This document shows positions 36,016 through 46,912 of a stretch of 64,000 nucleotides of DNA, piece by piece. The number at the start of each line of letters is the position of its first letter. Position 1 is the stretch's first letter. The notes beneath the pieces are model-generated. The model was not told where the DNA came from. It made no database searches and worked only from the letters and a program-made list of their open reading frames with translations. This DNA is from Sipunculus nudus (lineage: Eukaryota > Annelida > Sipuncula > Golfingiida > Sipunculidae). The stretch is from positions 50,432,401 through 50,496,400 of the forward strand of contig CM049317.1 of the NCBI GenBank assembly GCA_026874595.1. The letters are read 5' to 3'. Both the position numbers and the translations under genes were made by a program.

Positions 36016-37846
36016 AATATGATATATATAGTAAGTAAGACAGAATCTGCAATATTATATATTACTTTGAATCATAAAAATTACGTAATAAAATCGTACC
36101 TGACGGTGTCATTGTGGAAACTCCTGAAACCATGAAGGACGCTGTTTTTGGGTACATAGTGGTACATGTCCCCTTTGAGGTCATTGATGTAATCCGTTAG
36201 TTGACATTGGCCCTGCTTCCTCCATCTCTGCTTGCAGCAAAGGAAACTGAACCTGCAGAAGATGGAAACAGACAATATCCTGCCAATGTTAACGTGATTA
36301 CATCACGTTTACTTGGGCATATACTGTAATTTCATGTGTATAAACCGGCCAGTGCTGTGATTACTAATGTAGTATATGAGCTGTCCCGGCCGCATGGACA
36401 GTCCAACGGTAAAACGCTCGAATCTCTCCGTCGGGTTCGATTCCTGGCGTGGCTATGAGATTGATAGTAGGTTGTATAGTGGCCCGTCCAAAGCCGATGA
36501 GTTTTTATCCGGTTCCTCAGGTTTCTTCTACCCCTAAAGTTTACTGAACACCAACATCCAATTCATTGAGAGTGTCTGGCATTATTTATTATAATAATAT
36601 GTAAAATGAATGAAATAGAGTTTTTAGCAGGACCTACATATCTCCGGTTTTATGAGATAAACTGGTCACTGCTTTGTATTATCGTAGCCGTGAATCCACG
36701 ACTCGTTTATGTTGGGTTGGTGGAATAACATGAGTCGTGATACAAGCCACGCGGGGGAATGTACTATATCATACATCCATCCTTTGTCTTATCTGTTAAT
36801 ACCATGGTAACAGCCGGTAATCTTAACATTAGTCTACGTAGTCGTTTTCTGTATCGGGAACAAATTGGCCATTGTCCCGTAACTTGCTATCAAATTCAAC
36901 AAACATGCAGGGGGATAAAACCAAAATGCTGAGTTAAAACGGAATTTTTATCGCACATGGTTGGTGTTGTTTGAAAGTATACTAAAAAGCTAACGATTGG
37001 TCCGTTTAAAGTCACCTGACAGCGTACTTTTAGGCCATGAGGCGTTGTCAAAAATGACGAAAATCTTTGCAAACTTATACTGCTGTACACTAGTTTCCTC
37101 TTAGTAGGAGGTAAAGGCACTCTGGTCGTAAACTCTCTAATGTCGGAGGGCCGAAATGGCGCCAGTTTTATGAGAGAAGCTGCAGACATAGGTTTGACCA
37201 ATTAATATGACAGCGACAAGGATAATGATTTCACCATTTAAAAGCTGTTACGATAATTTAGTATGAAAATCTGATCAGTGCACTACCTTACATATTATTA
37301 GATTGTACATAATGTTTAAAGAACTGCGACATAAAAATATTACGTTGTGTAGTTATTGGTTTTAAAGGTAAAACTAACCGACCATGACATATAAATGTAA
37401 CATTTTTTATGATTTAAGGAAATATATCAAGATTTGCAACATATATGCTTGAAGAAAAAGGAATCCGGGCTAGAGACATGTTTGTTGACAATAGATATCA
37501 GACAAAGGAACTTAATGGAATAAAAACACACTTACCATCTGGTTTTAGCATTTGAATCATAAACACTATGAACTCCTCGTATGGCATGATCCACCCGACA
37601 AATCATCACTTTGTCACCGGCAATCTCTTCTGAATACCCAGACCAGTGACACCGTGACGTCAGCGCCACGCGCCTCTTGCACGTGAACTCGTAGCGACGA
37701 TCATTAAACTCGTTGACGTAGATGCTGCTGACCCGAACTATTGACTGGCTGTCGGGGCAAACTTTGTATAGCGGACCATTGGAGTTATTATCCCAGGCCG
37801 TGGTCACACAAAACGCAAACGAAGCCAGCAAAAATAGGGACCCCAT
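35624..37846 (-). CDS. Dermatopontin-like secreted protein, gene B, left copy
   Basis: There are three coding exons on the minus strand: 37,536-37,846, 36,100-36,252 and 35,624-35,669. Intron phases and the 46-nt last exon match gene A, so the two genes share a structure. The product is about 169 aa with signal peptide MGSLFLLASFAFCVTTAW. Dermatopontin motifs are NDRRYEFTC, CHWSGYSEE, an exon-1/2 junction reading KTRW followed by FSFLCC, and DHRWKLNIC at the C-terminus. An in-frame upstream ATG at 37,891 was rejected because it overlaps a TATAAA (37,891-37,896) that is well placed to set transcription start about 30 bp downstream. AATAAA on the minus strand is at 35,568-35,573. Second and third DR motifs are altered (KTRW, DHRW), which may affect fine structure. 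Confidence 0.88.
35968..36012. repeat. AAT trinucleotide microsatellite in intron 2 of gene B
   Basis: About 14 TAA/AAT units. The right-arm counterpart (about 50,658-50,705) is interrupted and shorter. Confidence 0.9.
36377..36600 (+). mobile_element. tRNA-related SINE, copy 2 (left, intron 1 of gene B)
   Basis: B box GGTTCGATTCC, then GGTTTCTTCTACCCCTAAAG and GAGAGTGTCTGGCATTAT, the same body plan as copy 1. The mirror is at 50,080-50,292. It lies between exons 1 and 2 of gene B, antisense to the gene. Confidence 0.65.
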
Positions 37847-37890
37847 CTTTCCTGACCTAATACTGAGTGGTATAACGTTACGTTTCCCCA

Positions 37891-37896
37891 TTTATA
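37891..37896 (-). promoter_or_regulatory. TATA box of gene B
   Basis: TATAAA, 45 bp upstream of the chosen start codon and overlapping the first in-frame ATG. Conserved in gene B' at 48,773-48,778. Confidence 0.7.
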
Positions 37897-37899
37897 CTT

Positions 37900-38046
37900 T
37901 GTCATAGGGATGTTATTGAATGCCAAGTCCCGGCGTTATTGCCTAATGCGATAATTTAGCTACAATGTGCCGTTGTACATATTTGGCGTGTAATATTGCG
38001 TAAGGCCAAAGGAATGCAGGCTATCAATCCATTGTAAAATGCTCAG

Positions 38047-38091
<45 letters not shown>

Positions 38092-39230
38092 ATCGATCGA
38101 GAATGATCTCTCTCTCTCGATCGATCGATCGAGATTGATCTGCGTTCTCTCGATCTCGAAACTTTTATTATTCGTTTATTAGCTTATCCTATCCGGTCAT
38201 AACTTGCACTAAAAGATTACTATAGTTTCATCCAAAAAACAGTTCTTTTTTATAACAAACAGTGGCTAATCTCTGTTGAAAGCAACAGATAATAAAACAC
38301 ACATGTGACAGGAGACCATTTAGTTGCACAGTCATGGGAAATACATAGGAATAACATGCCCAAAGACAACCTGTAAATTAATGAGCAACAGATCAGACAA
38401 AAGTATATTTCAAACCCTACTTACCATATATTTTATCAATGTAATCAGATTATGTTTGTTGGTGATCTTTGACTTGAATATTTTGTGTTGTAGGCTTTTA
38501 TGAGAGGGCATCAGGCCCTGAGTAACATAAAGCTCTCGCCCTTGATACAAGCCATAAAAACATGGCATTCAGGCCTTTATAAAATAAAATTTTCGGGTCC
38601 TGCGAGTCATTATACAAGCCATAATAGAACACCCATTCTAAGGAGAAGATAAACATATTTGCTGCGTGTAGTATTTGACATCAGAGGCTTATATGGTCGT
38701 GATTTATTTGCTATATAATGAAGAAGAAAAAATTTGTTACAAAAGATTTTTGGTGGTTACCCTGGCGGCGAGGACTGAAGATTGAATCAGTTCCGACTAC
38801 AGCAGTTTCCGCTGTCATAGCGGAAGATGAGACATGCAATCTTAGCGAGTAAAACCAGCCTCGTTATTAATCATTGCTGCATGAATACGAGTAAGTCAAC
38901 CATGAATCTTATATTTATTATTTTTCCCCACAGAATGTCACTTTTTGTCCTACCTCAGGAAAATGACAGTTCCACAGGCAGATAAAAATAAAAACGTACT
39001 GTTAGAAGTGGTGTGCAAATCTGCTTTATACTAGAATTGATCTGAACCCAATAGCTTGTACTGCCACCTCAACCTCTTCAGTTAATTCAGGATTAAAATT
39101 ATAAACATTTTACGTCTTACATGACAATAATTAAAACCTTTGGATTGATTTTTGCCAGAGATGCATCTTTAAGTATGAGTTTTCAATTTTATATCCCTGA
39201 ATGTTAATTGTTTAATAAATGTTCACCGCC
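37900..39230. other. No gene seen between genes B and C (left arm)
   Basis: Contains the CT tract and otherwise unremarkable sequence conserved with 47,430-48,770. I looked here for later exons of C on the minus strand and found none. Confidence 0.5.
38047..38130. repeat. CT microsatellite with GATC-rich end (left)
   Basis: (CT)n, then repeated CGATCGATCGA segments that are self-complementary. Mirrored at about 48,537-48,620. Lies upstream of the gene B TATA box. Confidence 0.9.
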
Positions 39231-39236
39231 GATCAC

Positions 39237-39535
39237 CGCCGAATGTAGCTCCCTACGCTACTGATCACGTATTCTGGTTGACAATAAAACTGCATGAATC
39301 CTTCAAAGTTATAACGGTAATCTGTCCAGTAACAGCACCCAGACGATACGTCTGCCCGACCGTCACAGTCAAAACGCCACCAGCGGTCTTTCTGTAGGAT
39401 GCGAAAGGCGCTGACGTTCCTCGTCACTGATTGGCCAGAGGGGCAGATCTTTTTGAATGTCCCGCCCAAACTGTTATCCCAAGCAGACGACAAAACCAAG
39501 GTCAAGGCCAGCATGAGGATCCTGAACAAAACCAT
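39237..39535 (-). CDS. Dermatopontin-like exon C, left copy (downstream exons not found)
   Basis: A single open exon codes for about 99 aa: signal peptide MVLFRILMLALTLVLSSAW, then a dermatopontin first-exon pattern including KDRWWRFDC, CCYWTDYRYN and FYCQPEYVISSV. A GT at the 3' end (plus-strand 39,235-39,236) would give the same phase 2 as the first exons of genes A and B, but its context is weak. I could not find the expected second exon (a W-x-F-x-C-C start) or a 46-nt last exon between here and gene B. Either it is a partial gene, or the later exons have diverged beyond what I can read. The palindrome boundary at 39,402 cuts through this exon, so its N-terminal half lies in unique spacer. 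Confidence 0.65.
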
Positions 39536-41694
39536 CCTTTCTCCTTGACGAATTTATCAAACCTTCATGTAAAATGAAGTATTAAAGATCTGCTCCAGTA
39601 ATGTAGGACTCGAGTCCACACTAGGACGCGAGCCCGCTTTTCTAGGAACTCGGACTCGGACTTGGACTGGAAGTTTCTGGACTCGGACTTGTTCTCGGAT
39701 TCGGAAGTAAGGTGAAATCTAACATACTATACATACTTTGTCACATACTATAAAGACATATACATGTACCCAACAGAATATTAAGCATATAAAATCAGAC
39801 AATATTTACCAAACTTTAGTTCGGCATCGGGAGCTGAACGTATTTTAAAGGGACAATCGAATGCAATATTATGTCTATTCTTTCACACTATCAGTTCAGG
39901 TTATACAAAGTTTCCCCAGCAAAACCATCCCAGCACACAGTCTCAGTACTTCCAATAAGGCTGTTTAACACTTTGTCATGGTTCTGCGTGTTAGTAGACA
40001 CAGTCCACGTGGCACACCTGTATGCCGCATCAAAGCCGCGTGACCGGAGGTCCGATTTTGCAAGGGATAGTCCAAACTTACTACCGGCCATACATAGACC
40101 ATCATGTCCTCTGTTATATCTTTGCGGGATGGACATAACGGTCCATAGGCCGAATGTTCATTGTTGAACCTGTCGCAATAGATTAGTACGATAGGTCGAG
40201 GGACCTCATCTTTAATGGCACGAGTAACACAGTGTGAGCCCGTGTACCGGGTTCCCCGCAACGCGCGATGTTTAAGTCAGTAGGAACATGCATTATATTA
40301 TTTGGACCAAGTCAGGCAGGGCATCTCCTGTTTGGCAGATGTTGAGTTCCAAGCGCTGTGTTTATGTTGACGTCTGTGATCGCGCCCGGTCAACTTTTTA
40401 ATATTTATAATTATTATTATATATTTGGTTCAATTTCTAGGTTTACTATGAAATATTACACATGTTACCAGAATAAATTAATTGCCTGAGTATCCACCAG
40501 AGGACGCTTCTGTCAGGTTGGCGGCGGAGAGAGTTACCCGCTAAAACTGTGCGTGAGGGGGTGTTGGCACGGTCTGAAACGAACAGGAGTGTGGAAAAGT
40601 CTCGCTTTCCGCCTGTCATCCCGCCAGCAATTTGATTTAATCGACGGCAAACGCAGATACTTTTAGGCATCGGAAAAGTAAGCTCATTTCATGCACGCTA
40701 ATTAAAAATTTTAAATTTATTTCCGCTGTCATGCACCGTTTCGGCTGATTAAATGTCACAAACACATTTAGAGAAGGAGACTTTTGGTAGTACATAGATA
40801 ATTTACTCCTTGATAGTTAACACACGTTTTAACTGTGATTGTGCAGGGATCATACCTGGGTTATAATTTTAACTTTCCCGTATGTTTTTTTTATCAGACT
40901 GCATGTATTAAATTTTACGAACTTAATATTTGAAAATAAAATGGCAACAAAATAAGATATATATTGTTGGTCACTTGTGTGCATTTCCTAAATGCAGAAA
41001 CTTATTGAGGATTCCATAATATTTCTATTTAAACTTGATATCTTTGTACATATATTTTAATACTGGAATTTTATATGTATTTAAGTAACGATTCTGTAAT
41101 GTGCGTTCTTTTCTATGTATATAGTTTGCCTAATCAGAGAGTTGTGGATTATAAATATCTGTCACCAGAGGACGGTGACTTAGTTAGGACTTGTTTAGTC
41201 AGGGAGTAGGACCAGATGGTTGTTTTGCTAATTATTGTATATGGGTATATAGTATCATGTTTAGATATTAGCGTGAGATCATTGGTTAGTGACAACACAT
41301 GTTTCGTTTAATGTCAATTTTAAAGCAGTTTAGTTGTATAAAAGCACATCTGCTCTTTTTTATGGTACTTTCAAGGCAACTTAACTCCATGTGGGACGAC
41401 TCTGTTTAGCTGTGTGCATAGTAACTACCGTCTGGTATAGACATCAAAGCATCAAAACATGTTTAGGTTAATTTTCTCAACGTGGATGGAAGTAATGATT
41501 TGATAAGAAGAAAGCCAGAGTTATGACGTCAGCAGTCGCATATTAGCAGGGGGTACCAAGAATAATTCACAAACGCCGGTTCATCTGCAATTCATTGTAA
41601 TCGAGCAATTACATATTTTCTTGTGGTACATAAATTTTGTCCTCTTCCGGCTATGTATGGTGAGATGGGATGGTTTGATTGAAGGAGCAGGCGA
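39403..41694. other. Unique spacer at the palindrome centre
   Basis: These 2.3 kb have no partner in the other arm. They hold the 5' half of dermatopontin-like exon C (to 39,535), a stretch rich in GGACTCG-type short repeats (about 39,605-39,710), and a diverged copy (about 39,865-40,415) of a dispersed repeat also seen at 16,435-16,810. From 40,420 to 41,694 I see AT-rich sequence with no recognisable gene. Confidence 0.8.
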
Positions 41695-42162
41695 CATCCT
41701 ACAGAAAGACCGCTGGTGGGACAATGAGGGCGCTGGTGTGCTGTTTTGGGAGGAGCTGTGTTTCATGAGCTCACTTGTTCTTTGGGTATTTCAAAATTTC
41801 CAGGCAAGTACTATTCACAAATTTTTGCACAGTAATTCTGATCTAGTGAATTTGTACTTTGTATAGTTTATGTGCAAATAGTTTAATTGCGGCATAATTT
41901 GACTTTGTAAATTGAGAATAAAGTTAACAGAATTGAAGTTCTCCAGGGCCTATTCATTCCACAATGAAAGGGTGCCGTCACACCTGAATGGTTTCAATGT
42001 AATAGCACACCAGGGCCCCCAGTGGCACTTATTCTATCCTGTGTATCTTATGATTATAGCTGTGTATTCTTGGGTTTTTTCATTATGAGTGCCTGAGTGA
42101 AGCTTGACACCACCCTATATGTCTACAGTGAAATTACAAAATATGTATGTGTTATTAATAAT

Positions 42163-42933
42163 ATGTCATTAGAAGAAAAAAAGAGAAATAGGTCCGATAC
42201 TTCTAGCTCCTCTTCTGGTGGTTCTGTTTATACTTATAAAAGAGTAAAACAGGTCTTATATATAAGTTCCTCAGAGGATAGTGTACTAGAGGAAATGGCA
42301 GCTGTCACGGAAGACAGGCTGGTTGAGCTGTTAGATACTTTTAAAAGGGATATTATCCAAGAGATAAAAGAAACAGTCACTGTTCAGATTGAACAAACCA
42401 TTAAAGATAAATTTGTAAAACCATTGGAAACTACTGTCCAGAAACTTGAAGGTGTTATTGAGAAACTAAAGGAAGAAAACAGAGCTTTGGAACAGAAATG
42501 TAATCAATCTCTTGAGCTTGCTCAAACAGCCAAAGCTCACTCTGTGAATACAGAGCAATACCTTAGAAAATCCAATATAAAGATAATTGGTGCTCCGGAA
42601 ATAGAGAAAAATGAGAACTCAAAACATGTTGCTATGGCAATCTTCAAAGATAAACTCAACATAGATATTCATGAAAATGATATTGACATAGCACATAGAG
42701 TAGGACCACACAAGAAAGATAGTCAACGGAGCATAATAGTTAGATTTGTTAGAAGAGATGACAAAACTAGAATTCTGAAAGAGAGGAGAAAACTGAAGAA
42801 CACAGGCATTGTTTTGACAGAAGATTTGTGTAGTGACATGCAGAAGCTTTTTAACAGAGTAAAGAAGGATGATAGAGTAAAAGATGCGTGGACCTGGGAT
42901 AGTAAAGTGTTTGTAAAAAATGATGATGATTAA
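42163..42933 (+). CDS. LINE ORF1 protein (coiled coil plus RNA-binding region)
   Basis: An intact 256-aa frame. The start at 42,163 (MSLEEKKRN) is preferred over an upstream in-frame ATG at 42,097 because the basic N-terminus begins there. Order: a Ser-rich N-terminus; a long amphipathic coiled coil (about residues 50-125, with EKLKEENRALEQK); then an L1 ORF1-like RNA-recognition region beginning LRKSNIKIIGAPE and containing DIAHRVG and SIIVRFVRRDD. In this family ORF1p trimerises, binds the element RNA and acts as a chaperone. It is the only undamaged frame of the element, so it could still be translated. Confidence 0.85.
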   Translation: MSLEEKKRNRSDTSSSSSGGSVYTYKRVKQVLYISSSEDSVLEEMAAVTEDRLVELLDTFKRDIIQEIKETVTVQIEQTIKDKFVKPLETTVQKLEGVIEKLKEENRALEQKCNQSLELAQTAKAHSVNTEQYLRKSNIKIIGAPEIEKNENSKHVAMAIFKDKLNIDIHENDIDIAHRVGPHKKDSQRSIIVRFVRRDDKTRILKERRKLKNTGIVLTEDLCSDMQKLFNRVKKDDRVKDAWTWDSKVFVKNDDD

Positions 42934-43148
42934 ATATTTAGAGTTCAGTATGGAGAATCACTCAGTGATGTCTTCCACAGAAGTTAATATTGGACAGTGG
43001 GTTGGTATTTTCTTCCTTCAGTTGGTTTATTATTATATCTCAATTATGTTTGTAATATTGCTATGTTATAATGCATGTTTTGTCGCTTTAGGTGTAAAAC
43101 ATCATGGCTGGATGCACTCTACATATACCATACAAAACCCTTTAATTC

Positions 43149-46100
43149 ATGTCAGTAGGTGACGTTAACTTAGATTTTACAGTTATGTCTTTGAATACCA
43201 GAGGTATTCGTGGTTACCATAAAAGGAGAAAATTATTTAACTGGTTACATAAGCATGGTATGGCCAAAGGTATTTCATATTTACAAGAAACTCATTCAAC
43301 TGACCAAGATATGAATTCCTGGAAGTATCAATGGAGAGGGAGAATGTATTCTTCTAATTGTACTTCTAAAAGTGTTGGTGTTTGTACTCTTATTGGAAAT
43401 AATATTGATTTTAAAGAATTGAAAACATACATTGATCCAAATGGAAGAGTCATAATTATTCATTGCCTGATACAGGGGAATATGTTCTTACTAATAAATA
43501 TATATGCTCCAAATACAGAGTCACAGCAAGTTAATTTTTATCAGAAGGTTCTGGAACAAATATGCGCATTTGATATAGATAATGACACTCAAGTTATATG
43601 GGGTGGTGATTTTAACTTCCATTTTACAGATTTAGATGGTAGTGGAGGGAATATATATAATTTTAGAAAGAAGTCTATCAATATTATTTTGTCATCCATG
43701 GCACAGTTTAATTTGTGTGATATATGGCGCATAAGAAATGAGATGATTAAAAGATTTACATGGCGTACAACTTGTCCACTGGTACAAAGACGTTTGGATT
43801 TTTTTCTTATATCTTCATCCCTTCAGTCCTTTACCAAGACTTGTAACATAATTCCAGCAGTCGGAACAGATCATTCTGCTGTAATCCTTCGTTTGATTTC
43901 ACATTCACATGAGCGTCATGGCCCTTCATTTTGGAAGTTCAATAATTCGTTGATTGAAGATAAAGATTATATTAAACAAATAGAAGAAAATATAGAAAAA
44001 TGGAGCGGAAATTATGAATTGAGACATGATGCGCAGATGTTATGGGAGTATATTAAATATAAAATAAGGGAATTCACTATACAATACAGTAAACAAAAAG
44101 CATTTAGTTTTAAATCAAAGTTAAGAGAATTAGAAGAAAAGGTAAAATTCCTGGAATATAATCTTGATCAACAATCATTACAGAACAATTCAAGATATAC
44201 CGAGGCTAAATCAAAGCTAGAAGAAATGTATGATCAGATAACCAGAGGAATTATTATACGTTCTAGAGTACAGTGGGTAGAACAAGGAGAAAAAAACTCG
44301 AAATATTTTCTTAATCTGGAAAAGCAAAATAAATGTAAATCTGTTGTCCGAAAGCTTTTAATTAATGATGAAGAAATCACAAAACAATCTGACATTCTAT
44401 ATAACTTACGGAGATTCTATAGTAATAAATACTTGAAAACCTCGCTGTTGACTGAGAGTTATTGTAAAAATTATTTAAGAAATATTAATCTCCCAAACAT
44501 TACAGAAACAGAAGCTAAGAGTTGTGAGGGTATCATAAAAAAATGTGAGGTTTTGAAAGCTCTAAAAATATGAAATATAATAAAGTGCCAGGTAATGATG
44601 GTTTGACAAAAGAATTTTATGTTGGATTTTTCCCATTGATTGGTGATATGTTGGTAAACAGTATAAATGCCGCATATGACAAAGGAAAATTAAGTGTCAG
44701 TCAGGGTCAGGCTGTTAAAACTCTCTTGGAGAAAAACGGTAAGGATGCAAGGTTGATAAAATCATGGCGGCCAATTAGTCTTCTCAATGTTAATGTCAAA
44801 ATAATTAGTAAAATTCTAGTTCAGAGAATAATTGGTTTGTTACCGCACATTATCCATAATGATCAGAGTGCATTTGTGAAAAATAGATTCATTGGTGAGC
44901 CTTTACGCTTGATTTCTAACGTGTTATATTATTCAGATACCCAGAATATGGAAGGTATTATGTTTGGGGCAGATCTTGAGTCTGCATTTGATAATTTAAG
45001 CCATGATTTCATGTTTGCGGTTTTAGAAAAGTATGGCTTTGGTCAGTCTTTAATTAAGTGGGTTAAACTGTTACATAACAATGTCCAGAGTACTGTGGTT
45101 AACAATGGATTCAGTACAACTTATTTTACACTGACCAGAGGAACACGGCAGGGAGACCCCCTGGCCCCCTACTTATTTATCATGTCTGTAGAAATGTTAG
45201 GAGCCTTAATGCGATGTAATATGGAGGTAAAAGGAATAAAGATAAAGAATATAGAAATAAAAATGTGAATGTATGCGGATGATATTACTCTGTTTTTAAA
45301 GGATTTAAATTCACTGCGAAGAGTCATGACCATTTTTTATATATATGCTACATTTTCATCACTGAAGATGAATGTGGGGAAATCGGAAGTGTCATGAATT
45401 GGCAAATGGAAAAACAAAGCAGATGATCCATTTAATTTAAACTGGATAAATTAAGTTAATAGTTCAATGAAGATATTAGGGGTGCACTTTACATATAATG
45501 ATAATTTATCATATGAGCTTAATTTTTATAGGGCTTTGTCAAATTTGAAGAATGTTCTAAATCTGTGGAGAGGAAGACAATTTACTATATATGGCAGATT
45601 AGAGGTAGTAAGATCATTAGCAGTTTCTAAAATACTGTATATTATGAATATGCTCGACCCCCCAAAGGGATTTATGCAAGAGGTTCAAGAAATAATTAAC
45701 AGATTCACTTGGAAAAACAAACGAGCTAAGGTGAAATTTAGTACAGCAGTGGGTATGTATGAAGATGGAGGATTAAAATTACCAAACATAGAGATGAGAT
45801 ACAAGACCCAACGAGTAATTTGGGTAGTTAATTTATTAAACAAGTTTAATGGAACTGTTAAAATTCTCTTGAATGCAATGTGTAGTAATGTAGGTGGATT
45901 ACAATGCATTCATAAAGACTTTGATATCAACTGTCTTTCAAAGGATTGTGCACCATTTTATATATCTTGCTTTAAGGAATGGATTTTATATTGGAAATTT
46001 ACATTAATAGAGAAGGATGTCAGATGTCAATTTATTTGGAATAATCGAAACATATTGATTGATGGGTATTCTGTGTTTAATCCTACTCTATTTAAAATGA

Positions 46101-46912
46101 ATGTTCAATATATTAATGACATGTTAGATTGTGATAGTAACTTTAAAACAGTGGAACAAATTGTTAAGGATTATTCAGTTACTCGAAAGGATTTATTGTG
46201 TCTTCAATGGAACAGCCTTATTAGTTCAATACCGAAGGAATGGAAAAGAAAAATAAAAGATGAACTTGTTTCAGATATGGTGCCTGATAATATTTTAGAT
46301 TTGTCAAAACTGAACAGTCGTTCGGTGTATAAGGCACTTATCAATACAATTTATCAGGTACCGACAAATAGTACTATACTTGGTGATATTGGATATAGCA
46401 ATTGGCACAATGTTTATGAAAATGTCTATCAATGTACTCTTGATACTTAGCTACGTGAATTTCAATTTAAGATTATTAACAATTATCTTCCTGTAAATAA
46501 GAATCTTTTTAGATGGAAATTGACAGACAGCCCAAGATGTAGTTATTGTTTTATTTACAATGAGTCAGTAAGTCATCTGTTCTACTATTGTCATACAACA
46601 AAAAACCTTTATATCAGGTTGAAAAAGTGGATTGAAAGTACAGGCTATATTTTACCGGAGTTTACGAAATCAAATATTATGTATGGTCAGTTGCCGGATA
46701 GTAGTAACAGTAGGCTTAATAATACAATTTTTCTCATTTTCAAATACATAGTATTCCTTAAAAGGGAAACTGATAACCCTAATTTGTTAGAAATTATAAA
46801 GTTCAAGCTAAAAGAGGTGTATAACATCGAATATCTCTTGGCCTTCAAGAAGGGAAAACTGAATGTACATATGGAAAAATGGTCACAAATTATGGACATA
46901 ATCGCAACGTAA
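43149..46912 (+). pseudogene. LINE ORF2, endonuclease-reverse transcriptase, inactivated
   Basis: The APE endonuclease occupies the first ~250 codons with the usual landmarks: LNTRGIRG, QETHST, YAPN, GGDFNFHF, RRLDFFL and TDHSAV. The reverse transcriptase follows, with KVPGNDGLT, WRPISLLN, QSAFVKNR, GADLESAFD, RQGDPLAPYLF and the catalytic YADD at about 45,272. The C-terminus has a Cys/His cluster (CSYC through SHLFYYC). The frame is broken by a single-base loss in an A run near 44,566 and by in-frame stops at 45,266 (just before YADD), 45,395, 45,452 and 46,448. Everything after the shift is in one frame. The copy is dead for autonomous movement, though lightly damaged. Confidence 0.92.

Larger units (their letters stand above)
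20991..39402 (+). repeat. Left arm of giant inverted repeat
   Basis: Read in reverse complement, this stretch matches 41,695-64,000. Anchors seen directly are the gene B exons (37,846 pairs with 48,823), the gene A exons (30,060 with 56,939), a tRNA-like SINE (33,080 with 53,580), the exon pair near 26,000 (with 59,700) and 20,991 with 64,000. The sum of paired coordinates is about 86,660 near the centre and steps only where one arm has an insertion. The inner boundary is sharp: homology stops at 39,402, inside dermatopontin-like exon C. The outer boundary lies beyond what the window shows. By eye the arms differ by a few substitutions per hundred bases plus indels. Confidence 0.95.

Noticed and set aside
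37722-37907. 61-aa frame opposite gene B exon 1 (same in the right arm)
   Set aside because: Antisense shadow of a well-supported coding exon.
39871-40261. Overlapping frames on both strands in the spacer
   Set aside because: Lie within a dispersed repeat also found at 16,435-16,810, where they are not open.
41621-41866. 81-aa frame crossing into the LINE 5' end
   Set aside because: Spans the spacer, exon C' remnant and LINE 5' UTR; an accidental fusion frame.
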